Shown here: piece by piece, positions 52,806 through 62,748 of the stretch | How the letters are laid out: every line of letters starts with the position of its first letter | Numbering within the stretch: the first letter of the stretch is position 1 | NCBI GenBank assembly: GCA_963697285.1 | Contig: CAVONI010000012.1 | Span: forward strand, 62,001-126,000 | Reading direction: 5' to 3' | Length of the DNA stretch: 64,000 nt | From: JAEUQQ01 sp963697285 | GTDB taxonomy: Bacteria; Acidobacteriota; Vicinamibacteria; Vicinamibacterales; JAFNAJ01 | Made by a program: the position numbers and the translations under genes | Notes under the pieces: generated by a model | The model's input: only the letters and a program-made list of their open reading frames with translations | Database searches by the model: none | What the model was told of the DNA's origin: nothing

Positions 52806-54077
52806 ATGCGCAGCATCGACACCCTCGTCATCGGCGGCGGACAGGCAGGCCTGGCGATGAGCCACTGCCTGGCCCTGCACGGCATCGACCACGTCGTGGT
52901 CGAACGCGGCCGCGTCGGTGAGCGATGGCGCTCGGAACGGTGGCCGACGTTGCGGTTGCTGACGCCTGCCTGGCAGACCCGGCTCCCGGGCCATCGGCAC
53001 CCGGGTCCGCACGCCGAGGCGTTCATGACGATGCCCGAGGTCGTGCAGTTCCTGGACGACTACGCGAGCGTCCGCCGCGTGCCCGTCGAGGCAGACTGCT
53101 CCGTCCTCGACGTGTCGCCACGCGTCGATGGCTACATCGTCCACACCTCGCGCGACACGTGGCGCGCACGCAGTGTCGTCATCGCGACGGGCCACTGCGA
53201 CGCCGCGTCGATACCCTCGTTTGCCCGTCACGTGTCGTCCGACATTCACCAGCTCTCGCCGTCGCAGTACAAGGGTCCGGGCTCGGTCCCCGCCGGCGCG
53301 GTCCTCGTCGTCGGCGCCTCGTCGTCGGGTGTGCAGATCGCCGACGAACTGCAGCGGGCCGGTCGCGATGTCGTGATCTCGGTGGGACGTCACCTCCGGA
53401 TGCCACGACGATACCGGGGCCGCGACATCCTCGCCTGGATGGAGGCGATGGGGCTCCTGAGCCAGCGGCTGACCGACACGCCCTCCCCGGTCGCGGCACG
53501 TCGGCAACCGTCGCTGCAGCTCGTCGGGGACCGGGTTCCGCGGACGCTCGACCTGGGGATACTCCACGACCGGGGCGCCCTCGTCGTCGGGCACCTGCAA
53601 TCGGTCTCCGGGCACGTGGCTCGCTTCGACGACGACCTGCTGGCGACGACCGTGGCGGCCGACGCGAAGCTCGCCACGCTGCTCGCGCGCGTCGATGCCT
53701 TCATCGCGACACTGCCGCGAGCGGTGGTGCCGGCCGAGCCGTTCGAACCACTGTGGCCCCGCTTCGCCGATGCGCCCCGCCTGCTCGATCTGCGTGCCCT
53801 TGGGGTGTCCGCGATCGTGTGGGCCACGGGCTTCGTGCGCCGCTACCCATGGCTGCACGTCCCTGGCGCGCTCGACGAACAGGGTGAGCTCGTGCACGAG
53901 GGAGGCGTGATGCGTCGCGCGGGGCTCTACGCGCTCGGGCTGCAGTTCCAGCGTCGGCGCAACTCGGCGTTCATCGACGGCGTCGGCCGCGACGCGGAGG
54001 AACTCGCGCACCACCTCGCCCTTGGTCTCGGCGCCGCTGCCGGTGGCCACGCCCACCGCGAAGGAGTCGCGTCATGA
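52806..54077 (+). CDS. Flavin-dependent monooxygenase, CzcO/FMO-like
   Basis: 423 residues from ATG 52806 (MRSIDTLVIGGGQAGLAMSH). A GTG ten codons upstream is less likely. The FAD-binding dinucleotide fold is GGGQAGLAMSHCLALHGI (residues 9-26), followed by the family stretch WRSERWPTLRLLTPAWQTRL. The NADPH-binding motif VVGASSSGVQIADELQRAG is at about residue 168. The C-terminal FAD contact is GLYALGLQFQRRRNSAFIDG. Members oxygenate small soft nucleophiles or ketones or act as NADPH-flavin oxidoreductases; the substrate is unknown. The stop codon overlaps the next start as ATGA, so both flavoproteins are translationally coupled. Confidence 0.85.
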   Translation: MRSIDTLVIGGGQAGLAMSHCLALHGIDHVVVERGRVGERWRSERWPTLRLLTPAWQTRLPGHRHPGPHAEAFMTMPEVVQFLDDYASVRRVPVEADCSVLDVSPRVDGYIVHTSRDTWRARSVVIATGHCDAASIPSFARHVSSDIHQLSPSQYKGPGSVPAGAVLVVGASSSGVQIADELQRAGRDVVISVGRHLRMPRRYRGRDILAWMEAMGLLSQRLTDTPSPVAARRQPSLQLVGDRVPRTLDLGILHDRGALVVGHLQSVSGHVARFDDDLLATTVAADAKLATLLARVDAFIATLPRAVVPAEPFEPLWPRFADAPRLLDLRALGVSAIVWATGFVRRYPWLHVPGALDEQGELVHEGGVMRRAGLYALGLQFQRRRNSAFIDGVGRDAEELAHHLALGLGAAAGGHAHREGVAS

Positions 54078-55330
54078 ACCATGTCCCACTGGCCGTTGAC
54101 ACGATCGTCATCGGTGCGCGCTGCGCGGGTGCCGCGACCGCCCTGTTGCTCGCGCGTGCCGGGCAGCGCGTGCTGCTCGTCGAACGCGCGCCTCGCGGCA
54201 CCGACACGCTCTCGACGCACGCGTTGATGCGTGGCGCGGTCATGCAACTCACGCGATGGGGCGTCCTCGACGCCTGCACGGCCGGGACGCCAGCGATCCG
54301 GTCGACGACGTTTCACTATGGCGACGATCGGATCGACATCCCCATCAAGCCACGCCACGGGGTGGGGGCCCTGTTCGCTCCGCGGCGCTATGTCCTCGAT
54401 GCGGCGCTTGCGTATGCAGCAGAGCGTGCGGGCGCCATGGTGGCCTACGAGCGCCGGCTGCTTGCGCTGGTGCGCGGGCCCAGCGGGCGCGTCACGGGCG
54501 TCGTGCTGTCAGACGAGGAAGGCCGTGCCATCACCGTGCGAGCATCGCTGGTCGTCGGCGCCGACGGACTCCATTCGACCGTGGCGCGCCTCGTGGCGGC
54601 ACCGACGTATCGCGAGGGCCAGCACGCGTCGGCGGTCGTGTACGGCTACTGGGACGGTCTCGATCTGCCGGCGTCGCACTGGTGCTTCGCCGGCGACACG
54701 AGCGCAGGGGCCCTCCCGACAACGGGTGGTGCGGTCTGTGTCTTCGCCTCGGTCGGCCAGCCTCGGTTCCCGGAGGTGTTCCGCCCGGTGCCTGAGGGTT
54801 ATCGCGCGGTGATTGCCGCGTGTGCGCCGTGGCTGGCCGAGCTGCTCGCCCGCGCGCGCCCGGCCTCGGGGTTGAAGGGATTCGGCGGCGTGCGCGGGTA
54901 CTTCAGGCACAGTCACGGGCCCGGGTGGGCGCTCGTCGGCGACGCCGCCTATTTCAAGGATCCGATTACCGCGCACGGCATCACCGATGCGCTGCGCGAC
55001 GCCGAGTTGCTGGCCGGTGCGGCGCTCGTCGGCTCGCCCGTGGCCTATGCGCGTTACCAGGAGGAGCGCGACGCGCTGGCGATGCCCGTGTTCGAGGCGA
55101 CCGACGCCATCGCCAGCTACGCGTGGACGCTGCCCGAACTGCAGCAACTCCACAAGACGCTCAGCGACGCGATGAACGCCGAGGCCGATGCGATCGCCGG
55201 ATGGGACGACACGCGCGATCAGCCGGAGGGCCGCACCAGTTCGCGCAGCGCCGCGCGGGCGCGGAGCCAGTCGCGCTGGACGGTGCGCAACGACAGCCCG
55301 AGGGCCTCGGCCGTCTCGGCCTCCGAGTAA
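54074..55330 (+). CDS. FAD-dependent oxidoreductase of the PHBH/geranylgeranyl-reductase type
   Basis: 418 residues. FAD-binding GxGxxG-like motif DTIVIGARCAGAATALLLAR is at residues 9-28, GADGLHSTVARLV at about 165 and the second FAD motif WALVGDAAYFKDPITAHGIT at about 285. These match the para-hydroxybenzoate-hydroxylase fold, which includes aromatic hydroxylases, halogenase-like enzymes and geranylgeranyl reductases. The HGIT.AL.DAELLA pattern is typical of the oxidoreductase group. The substrate is unknown. It is coupled to the monooxygenase gene by a 4-bp overlap. Its last 37 codons (from about GWDDTRDQPEG, Arg/Ser-rich and unlike the family) overlap the convergent sigma gene by 112 bp, so the natural C-terminus may have been extended by loss of an earlier stop. 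Confidence 0.85.
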   Translation: MNHVPLAVDTIVIGARCAGAATALLLARAGQRVLLVERAPRGTDTLSTHALMRGAVMQLTRWGVLDACTAGTPAIRSTTFHYGDDRIDIPIKPRHGVGALFAPRRYVLDAALAYAAERAGAMVAYERRLLALVRGPSGRVTGVVLSDEEGRAITVRASLVVGADGLHSTVARLVAAPTYREGQHASAVVYGYWDGLDLPASHWCFAGDTSAGALPTTGGAVCVFASVGQPRFPEVFRPVPEGYRAVIAACAPWLAELLARARPASGLKGFGGVRGYFRHSHGPGWALVGDAAYFKDPITAHGITDALRDAELLAGAALVGSPVAYARYQEERDALAMPVFEATDAIASYAWTLPELQQLHKTLSDAMNAEADAIAGWDDTRDQPEGRTSSRSAARARSQSRWTVRNDSPRASAVSASE

Positions 55331-55791
55331 CCGGCAAAGAACCGGCACTCGACGACCTTCACGAGACGCGGCTCGGTCGCGCCGAGCTCGCGGAGCGCCT
55401 CGTCGATGGCGACGAAGTGCGACGCCTCGTCGTGTGCCGCGACGTCGATGCCATCGAGGGCCACCGGCGTGGCGCCGCCGCCACGCTTCTGGCGCAGGCG
55501 CCCGCGCGCGTAGTCGATCAGGACCTGCCGCATCGCCGTGGCGATCACCGCCAGGAAGTGTCCGCGGTTGCTCCAGTCCGGAGAACTCTGGTCGACGAGC
55601 TTGACGTACGCCTCGTGCACGAGTGCCGTCGTGTCGAGGGTGTCACCCGGCCGCAGCCGGCGTCGCTGCAATCGCGCGATGCGTCGCAGGTCGTGGTAGA
55701 CGAGCCCGACGAGGCGGTCGAATGCCTCGGGGTCGCCTTGCGCGTGCGCCTGCAACAAGACGGTGACATCGCCCGCGCTCACTGACGTCAT
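55219..55791 (-). CDS. ECF-type sigma factor (acidobacterial TIGR02999-like)
   Basis: 190 residues from ATG 55791, overlapping the kinase stop as ATGA. Region 2 contains LVYHDLRRIARLQRRRLRPG, LVHEAYVKLVDQSSPDWSNR and FLAVIATAMRQVLIDYARGR. Region 4 contains EPRLVKVVECRFFAGYSEAE and ALGLSLRTVQRDWLRARAAL. This is the ECF-like family recognised by TIGR02999, abundant in Acidobacteriota and Planctomycetota and often next to Ser/Thr kinase genes. It should direct RNA polymerase to a dedicated promoter set. The overlap with the kinase gene implies co-translation and probably control by phosphorylation. Its 3' end overlaps the convergent flavoprotein gene by 112 bp. Confidence 0.93.
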   Translation of the reverse strand: MTSVSAGDVTVLLQAHAQGDPEAFDRLVGLVYHDLRRIARLQRRRLRPGDTLDTTALVHEAYVKLVDQSSPDWSNRGHFLAVIATAMRQVLIDYARGRLRQKRGGGATPVALDGIDVAAHDEASHFVAIDEALRELGATEPRLVKVVECRFFAGYSEAETAEALGLSLRTVQRDWLRARAALRELVRPSG

Positions 55792-58025
55792 CGAGCCTCC
55801 CCCAGCGCCGCGCGCAGTTCCGTGGTCCAGTGCTGCACCAGCACCAACTGCCGGCGCGCGGCGACGGTGGCGCCCGCCGGGTCCTCCTTGACGAGACGAC
55901 GCGGAGGCACCACGTCGGGCGCGGGCACGTAGAGCAGGGAGCCGTCGCGGTCGAAGGCGACGTGCGCGGCCGGCGTGAGATCAAGCTTCCCCAGCACGGC
56001 ATGAGGCGCACCCGTCAGCACGCCTCGAGCCGCGTCGAACGGCGCGGCCCACAGGGCGCTTCCACGGACCCATGTGAGGTATCCCGACGGGAGGTACCGT
56101 GGCTGGCGCCCCTCGATCAATCGCGTCACCGTTCGCGAGCCGATGTCGACAAGGGCGACGTGCGACGTGTCGGCGGTGATGATCGAGAACAACGCGGCGC
56201 GCTCGCCCGGCAGCACGTCGGGGAAGCCGTGCGCGCGTTCTCCGCGGGCGCGATCGACGTGCGTCAGCCTCGTCGCCACGCCGCCGCCGGCTGGCACGCG
56301 ATACAGTCCGTCGCCGGGCGTGGGCGCGAAGACAACGGTGTTGCGGTCGCCCCATGACGCTGACGCTCCACCGCCCCCGCAGGCGCAGATCGTGACGAGC
56401 GGCCCCCCAGCCAGCGGCGCGCGCAGGAGATGCCCATCGCGCGAGAAGCCGACCCAGGCGCCGTCGGGCGACACGAACGGCCCCGCGGCGTCTGCGGAAC
56501 CGGGGATGACGACCGGCTCGTCCTGGTCGAGCGTCCGGCGGAACAGCTGCAAGGTGCCGTCACGCCGCGCACGGTAGACGAGCGTCGCGCCGTCAGGTGT
56601 GAGGGCAATCGACGGAAGCCCTTCTGTCACCAGGTCGTCACCTGCAGGGACGGGCACCGCCAGGCGCGCCACGGGCGGCGACCGCCGAACGGGTGTCGCA
56701 AACCACACGGTGCCGAGCGCCACGGCGCCGCCCAGGACCAGCCCGAGGATGACCGGCGCCGTTCGGAGCCGCACCAACGACGCGACGTCGGCGACGGGCG
56801 ACGGCCGACGCGGGTCGGTCACATGCACGTGCTGCTCGGCCGCCCTGTCGATCAGGGGTATGGCATCCCGGATCGTCGGCAGGCGATGGGCAGGGTCCTT
56901 CTCGAGGCACCGCGCGATCAGCGTGCGCCACGCGGCAGGCGTCGCGCGGGGCAGGCGGTCGAGATCGAACTCGCGTTCGAGCACGCACGCAGCGATCCCG
57001 GCGGTTGAGGTCGCGTCGAACGCAAACGCGCCAGACACCAACTCGAAGCAGAGACAACCGAACGCCCAGACATCGGTGCGCGGATCCACCGGCTCACCAC
57101 GCAACTGCTCCGGGCTCATGTACCGCACGGTTCCGGCGATCCCCTGGACGAGGGGTGCGGCGTGGACCGCCGAGGCATACGGATCGACCGCCTCGCCGTC
57201 GCCGCGTGCGGCGGTCGCAATGCCGAAGTCGAGGAGGCGCACCCTGCCGTCGCGATCGAACGCCACGTTGCCCGGCTTGAGGTCACAGTGCACGATCCCG
57301 CGGTCGTGCGCGGCGGCGAGGCCCTCGGCGACCTGGCGCGCGATCACGAACGCGGCGGCCATGTCAGGCACCCCACGCGACAGCCGGCCCGCCAGCGTCT
57401 CGCCCTCGACCACCTCCATGACGAGGGCCAGCAGATCGTCTGACTCCTCGAGGTCATAGACCGCCGCGACATGCGGATGGCTGAGCGCCGCAAGCACGCG
57501 CGCTTCGCGCCGCAAGCGCGCGGCGCGGCCCGGCACCAGGTTGACGTGGCGCGGCAGCACCTTCAGTGCGACGTCACGCCGCAACCGCGGATCCCGGGCG
57601 CGGTAGACCTCGCCCATCCCGCCGGCGCCAAGCAGCCCCAGGACCTCGTATGGGCCCACGCGTGTGCCGGGCGCCAGCGTCGGTCCCGGCGACGTCGCCG
57701 GCTCTGCGTGCCAGAGGGGCTCGAAGAGCGGTGAGGCGAGCGCACCGCCGGGGCGCAGGAAGGGATCGTCGCGATCCACCTCGCCCAGGGCGTGCGCCAC
57801 GTGGGCGACCACCGCGGGGTGTGCGTCCGACTGCGCCGCCAGGAAGCGCGTGCGCTCCGCGCGTGGCAGGGCCAGCGCTTCGTCGAGCAGGCGGTCGCGC
57901 TCGACGGATGCGCCATCCGGCAGAAGTGGCAGCAGGCCAGGCATGAGTGCCGAAACACGCGCCGCCGCTCCCGGGAAGACGCGGAAGAAGCGGCCTGAAC
58001 GAGATGGGCGAATTGTAACCGACAC
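55788..58025 (-). CDS. Transmembrane Ser/Thr protein kinase with beta-propeller-like sensor domain
   Basis: 745 residues from ATG 58025; ATG 57944 (MPGLLPLLPDG) is an alternative start. Residues 125-400 are a Pkn2-type kinase: P-loop LLGAGGMGEVYRARD, catalytic Lys in DVALKVL (155), catalytic loop HCDLKPGN (HRD changed to HCD, Asp248 kept), DFG at 266-268 and GTVRYMSPEQLRGEP. One membrane helix follows (about 432-455, VILGLVLGGAVALGTVWFA). The C-terminal about 290 residues are a PD40/TolB-like propeller (ALTPDGATLVYRARRDGTLQ, FVSPDGAWVGFSRDGHLLRA). This is a cytoplasmic kinase with an extracytoplasmic sensor, a common acidobacterial design. The stop overlaps the sigma gene start by 4 bp, so the sigma factor is a plausible substrate (inference). 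Confidence 0.93.
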   Translation of the reverse strand: MSVTIRPSRSGRFFRVFPGAAARVSALMPGLLPLLPDGASVERDRLLDEALALPRAERTRFLAAQSDAHPAVVAHVAHALGEVDRDDPFLRPGGALASPLFEPLWHAEPATSPGPTLAPGTRVGPYEVLGLLGAGGMGEVYRARDPRLRRDVALKVLPRHVNLVPGRAARLRREARVLAALSHPHVAAVYDLEESDDLLALVMEVVEGETLAGRLSRGVPDMAAAFVIARQVAEGLAAAHDRGIVHCDLKPGNVAFDRDGRVRLLDFGIATAARGDGEAVDPYASAVHAAPLVQGIAGTVRYMSPEQLRGEPVDPRTDVWAFGCLCFELVSGAFAFDATSTAGIAACVLEREFDLDRLPRATPAAWRTLIARCLEKDPAHRLPTIRDAIPLIDRAAEQHVHVTDPRRPSPVADVASLVRLRTAPVILGLVLGGAVALGTVWFATPVRRSPPVARLAVPVPAGDDLVTEGLPSIALTPDGATLVYRARRDGTLQLFRRTLDQDEPVVIPGSADAAGPFVSPDGAWVGFSRDGHLLRAPLAGGPLVTICACGGGGASASWGDRNTVVFAPTPGDGLYRVPAGGGVATRLTHVDRARGERAHGFPDVLPGERAALFSIITADTSHVALVDIGSRTVTRLIEGRQPRYLPSGYLTWVRGSALWAAPFDAARGVLTGAPHAVLGKLDLTPAAHVAFDRDGSLLYVPAPDVVPPRRLVKEDPAGATVAARRQLVLVQHWTTELRAALGEAR

Positions 58026-58123
58026 CGCCCGGCCTGAAAGCTCATCCGGGCAGCGGCCGCCGGCTCGGCCGGCGTTGACGCCCGGCGTAGAATGGCACGT
58101 CGTTCGTCCCCGGAGCCCATCAC

Positions 58124-58486
58124 ATGCGCCGTATGCTCGCCCTGCCTCTCGCCTTCGCCCTCGTCCTCGTCGTCGCTGCTGCTGACTCGATCTCCGGCAC
58201 CTGGAGCGCGAACGCCAACAGTCCGCAAGGGCCGGTGCCCTTCAAGCTGACGCTCACCCTGGCCGAGACCGCCGTCACCGGTACGATCAGCTCCGACATG
58301 GGATCCGATCCGATCAAGGACGGCACCTTCGACGGGCAGACCTTGTCGTTCAGCACGACCTACAACGGCATGGCCGTGTCGATGACGGCGAAGCTGACCG
58401 ATGGCAAGCTGGCCGGGACGTTCAGCGTCAACGGCGGCGAAGCGACGGGAGACTGGGAAGCTACCCGGGACCCGCAGGCACAGTGA
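58124..58486 (+). CDS. Small secreted beta-rich protein, function unknown
   Basis: 120 residues. Residues 1-20 are a signal peptide (MLALPLAFALVLVVAAA). The mature part alternates hydrophobic strands and turns (SISGTWSANANSPQGPVPFK, VTGTISSDMGSDPIKDGTFD, KLAGTFSVNGGEATGDWEAT). These resemble the GTW..., G.I.G...I..G. pattern of small lipocalin-like or copper-resistance-type barrels found next to enzymes in Acidobacteriota. No Cys and no active site are seen. It diverges from the kinase gene across a 98-bp gap that must hold both promoters. Confident as a gene, not as a function. Confidence 0.78.
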   Translation: MRRMLALPLAFALVLVVAAADSISGTWSANANSPQGPVPFKLTLTLAETAVTGTISSDMGSDPIKDGTFDGQTLSFSTTYNGMAVSMTAKLTDGKLAGTFSVNGGEATGDWEATRDPQAQ

Positions 58487-58541
58487 CGGCAACGCTCGCG
58501 TGAGCCGCCGCTGGCGCAGCGAACACTACTCTTCGGCCCGG

Positions 58542-58615
58542 TTGTGTTGAGTGCAGGACACGTGCGAATCCAACCTGCCGGACGTGCTGGTTCGCGTCGA
58601 ACGGTATCAACACAA
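58542..58615. terminator. Long inverted repeat between convergent genes
   Basis: TTGTGTTGA (58542-58550) and TCAACACAA (58607-58615) are perfect 9-bp complements. A GCGAA/TTCGC pair lies nested between them. The element fills most of the 142-bp gap between the convergent small secreted-protein and outer-membrane-protein genes. It may be a bidirectional terminator or the remnant of a small mobile repeat. There is no T-run, so termination is unproven. Confidence 0.35.
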
Positions 58616-58628
58616 GTGAGTTCAGGGT

Positions 58629-59198
58629 CTAGCTCGAAGGCCAGGTCAGGCCGACACCAGCCGTCAGCCTGAAGAAGTCGAACGACCGCGAGCCCGTCGG
58701 CGGGAACGCTTCGTTGCCCGACAGCATGCGGAAGTACCGGGCGTCGGCCTGCACGGCAAACAACTCCGTCACGGCGACGCGCAGGCCGCCGCCGACGTTG
58801 ACGCCGAACTCTGTGGTGCTCAGGGAGCTCACGCACGACGTCAGGCACCCTCGAGCGCGGATGGCGCCGGCACCACCCGCAACGAACGGCTGGAACCGTC
58901 CGGCACGCGGACTGATGATCAGGTTGATCATGAACGTCGAGAGATCCGTATCGACGAAGTGCTCGTCGTCGAAGCGGGTGCTGTGCGCCAGTTCCGCCTC
59001 TGCGCCGAACCACCCCGTCCCCTCGAAGACGGCCGATGACACCGCGAAGGTGGTCCCGTTCTCGGTCGTTTCGCCGCCGGTGGTCGTGCCGAGCAACACG
59101 GTCGCCCATCCCGTGACCTGTGCGGACGCGAGGCCTGGAAGCGCCACGAGCGCCAACACCACGATCCACACGCGTCCTGCTGCACACATCGCTCGCAT
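58629..59198 (-). CDS. Outer-membrane beta-barrel protein (OmpW/opacity-like size)
   Basis: 189 residues from ATG 59198 (MRAMCAAGRVWIVVLALVAL), signal peptide ending near GLASAQ. The mature protein is built of amphipathic strands ending in aromatic residues (VFEGTGWFGAEAELAHSTRF, STFMINLIISPRAGRFQPFV, GGAGAIRARG, LFAVQADARYFRMLSG). It finishes FRLTAGVGLTW-PSS, close to the C-terminal beta-signal of BAM substrates. This corresponds to an eight-stranded outer-membrane barrel (porin_OmpL/OMP_b-brl class). One Cys pair lies in RGCLTSCVSS, probably a loop disulfide. An upstream in-frame start at 59225 is possible but spoils the signal peptide. Confidence 0.8.
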   Translation of the reverse strand: MRAMCAAGRVWIVVLALVALPGLASAQVTGWATVLLGTTTGGETTENGTTFAVSSAVFEGTGWFGAEAELAHSTRFDDEHFVDTDLSTFMINLIISPRAGRFQPFVAGGAGAIRARGCLTSCVSSLSTTEFGVNVGGGLRVAVTELFAVQADARYFRMLSGNEAFPPTGSRSFDFFRLTAGVGLTWPSS

Positions 59199-59287
59199 CC
59201 GGGTCTCCGACGTTGAAGGGGGCACGCCGGGCGGATTGTACCGCCGCCCGGCGGTCGGTCACAAATCGCGGCGCGCGGGCCGCACGA

Positions 59288-60317
59288 TCAGCGCCAGCGG
59301 AAGATGCGCAGCGCGATCACGAAGCCGCCAATGCCCCACGCCAGCAGGATGCCCGCCTGCGACACGACCCCGCCCAGGCCGGCCCCGTCGATCATCGTCG
59401 CCCTGAGCGCATCGTTGAGCGCCGTCAGCGGCAGCGCGCGGATGAACGGCTGCATGGCCTGGGGGAAGTTGTCGGCCGAGAAGAACACCCCCGAGAGCAG
59501 CCACATGGGCAGCATCGTGACGTTCATGAGGCCCGACACGGCCTCGACCGTGCGCGCGCGGCTGGCAATCAGCAGGCCGATCCCCCCGAACGACAGCGCG
59601 CCGACGAGGCACAGCAGGATGAACACCACGACCGGCCCCTCGAACGGGATGCGGAACACGAGGAGCGCGAAGCCGATCAGCGTCGAGACCTCGAGCACGA
59701 GGAACGCGAGGCGCGACAACACGTGCGCGAGCAGGTAGTGACCGCGCCGCATCGGCGTGGCGATGAGGCGCTTGAGCACCTTGCGCGTGCGGGCCTGCAC
59801 GATCGAGAACCCGATACCCCAGAGTCCCGTGCTCATGATGTTGAGCCCCAGCAGCCCCGGCACGAGCCAGTCGATATAACGCGCGCCCCGCGCCGACACG
59901 ATCTCGTCGCGTGCGATCGACGACGTCCGCGGCAACGGGCCGAGTGCGCTCAACACGGCGAGGCGTGCGAGGCGGCTCTCCGGACGCGTCGGGTCGAACC
60001 GGAGCACCGGCGGATCACCCGGCACGACCACGAGGTGCACTCCCCCGCTGCGCAACGCGCGCTCGAGGGGCTCGCCCGACAGCGGGCGCACGTCGAGTTC
60101 GGCGCTGGCGGCCAGGCGCTCGACGACCGACGCCCGCCCCGCGCCCTCGCCCACACCGACGGGCACCGGCTTCGGTGCCTGTGTCCGAAACGCCAGCCCG
60201 AGCGCACACGTCATCAGCACGGGAAACGCGAACGTCCAGAACAGCGCCTCGGGCTCGCGCAGGAACTCACGGAACCGCGAGACCGTGAGTTCGACAAGGG
60301 GATGCGAGGCCGGGCGC

Positions 60318-60325
<8 letters not shown>
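59288..60325 (-). CDS. ABC-2 type exporter permease
   Basis: 345 residues from ATG 60325, overlapping the ATPase gene by 8 bp. An N-terminal helix (EALFWTFAFPVLMTCALGLA) is followed by an extracytoplasmic loop of about 130 residues. A cluster of five further helices follows (YIDWLVPGLLGLNIMSTGLW, LAFLVLEVSTLIGFALLVFR, VVVFILLCLVGALSFGGIGL, NVTMLPMWLLSGVFFSADNF, GILLAWGIGGFVIALRIFRW). This is the ABC-2/YhgE-like exporter topology. The motif PLTALNDALRA before the last helix is typical. With the adjacent ATPase it forms a homodimeric or two-subunit exporter, substrate unknown (drug, lipid or polysaccharide). The last gene of the purA operon. Confidence 0.9.
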
Positions 60326-61282
<957 letters not shown>

Positions 61283-61286
<4 letters not shown>

Positions 61287-62590
61287 GCACGCACTCCGAG
61301 CCAGCCCCCCACGACCGAATCGCCGCGCACGATGGTGTCGTCGCGATCCGACCCGGTCGAGATGATGGCCGCCGGCACGCCCACGAGCGCTTCGATGCGG
61401 GCGATGTAGGCCCGGGCTTCGACGGGCAGATCGGCGTAACGGCGCACCCCGGCCGTCGGGCGTGTCCAGCCGGGCAGCGTCTCGAGGATCGGCGTGCAGG
61501 ACGCCAGGAGGCCCAGCTCGCCGGGGAACTCGTCGATCACGCGATCGCCCGCGCGGTAGCCGACGCAGACCGGCACGTGTTCGAACCCGTCGAGCACGTC
61601 GAGCTTGGTGAGCGCGAGCGCGTCGAGCCCGTTGATGCGGGTCGCGTGACGCACGACCACGGCGTCGAACCATCCGCAGCGGCGCGGCCGCCCGGTCACG
61701 GCGCCGAACTCGTTGCCGGCCGCACGCAGTCGCTCGCCGACGGCGTCGAGCAACTCCGAGGGGAACGGCCCGTCGCCCACGCGCGTGGTGTAGGCCTTGG
61801 TGACACCGATGACACCGTCGATGGCTCGGGGTGGCACACCCAGGCCGGTGCACACGCCACCCACGGTGCCGTTCGACGAGGTGACGTACGGGTAGGTGCC
61901 ATGATCGATGTCGAGCATCGTGCCCTGTGCGCCCTCGTACAGCACCGACTGGCCTGAGCGACGCGCCTCGGCGAGATAGACCGAGACGTCGCGCACCCAG
62001 GGCTTCATGCGGATCCACGCTGCGCGCAGGCCGTCGAGCACCGCGTGCCAGTCCATGTGCGAGTCGCCTATCAGGCGATTGCGCGCCTCGACGTTCTCGC
62101 GCACGGCGTCTTCGAGTGCCGCGCTCGAGGCCACGTCGCCCAGGTCGCCCACCCGGATGCCGCGCCTGGCCACCTTGTCGGCGTAGGCCGGTCCGATCCC
62201 GCGCGACGTCGTCCCGATCTTCCGGCTGCCGCGCTTGGCTTCCGAGAGCACGTCGAGCTCGCGGTGGTACGGCAGGATGAGGTGCGCGCGGTTGCTGATG
62301 ACCAGCCGGCCCTCGACGATGATGCCGAGTTGCTCGAGTTGCTCGATCTCGGCAAACAGCGCCGTCGGATCGATCACCACCCCGTTGCCGAGCACGCAGA
62401 TCGTGTCAGGGTGGAGGATGCCCGAGGGGATCAGTCGCAGCACGAACTTCGTGCCGGCGACGAAGACCGTGTGCCCCGCGTTGTGGCCGCCCTGGTACCG
62501 GGCCACCGTCGAGAAGTGTGGAGTGAGGAGATCGACGAGCTTGCCCTTGCCCTCGTCGCCCCATTGCGCGCCAAGCACCGCGATGTTCAT
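61283..62590 (-). CDS. purA: Adenylosuccinate synthetase
   Basis: 435 residues, the standard bacterial length. The GTP-binding/catalytic N-terminus is VLGAQWGDEGKGKLVDLLT (Asp in WGDEGKGK, His in QGGHNAGHTV). Other landmarks are IGTTSRGIGPAYADKVARRG, VLYEGAQGTMLDIDHGTYPY, TRVGDGPFPSELLD, GAVTGRPRRCGWFDAVVVRH and TKLDVLDGFEHVPVCVGYR. It joins IMP and aspartate with GTP hydrolysis to adenylosuccinate, the first committed step to AMP, in the cytoplasm. First gene of an operon with an ABC exporter; divergent from hutH across 158 bp, where no other feature was found. Confidence 0.97.
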
Positions 62591-62748
62591 GACGTGTGAG
62601 TGAAAGCGGGCGGCCCACTGGCGACCGACCCGGCTGGTAACGGACGTGACGGCGCGACATACGCCGGCCAGAGAGCTTACCAGTGTGGAGCGACACGGGC
62701 CAGCACGACCGCTGACATAGGGTGTCTGACTCGCGTAGGATTGCGCCC

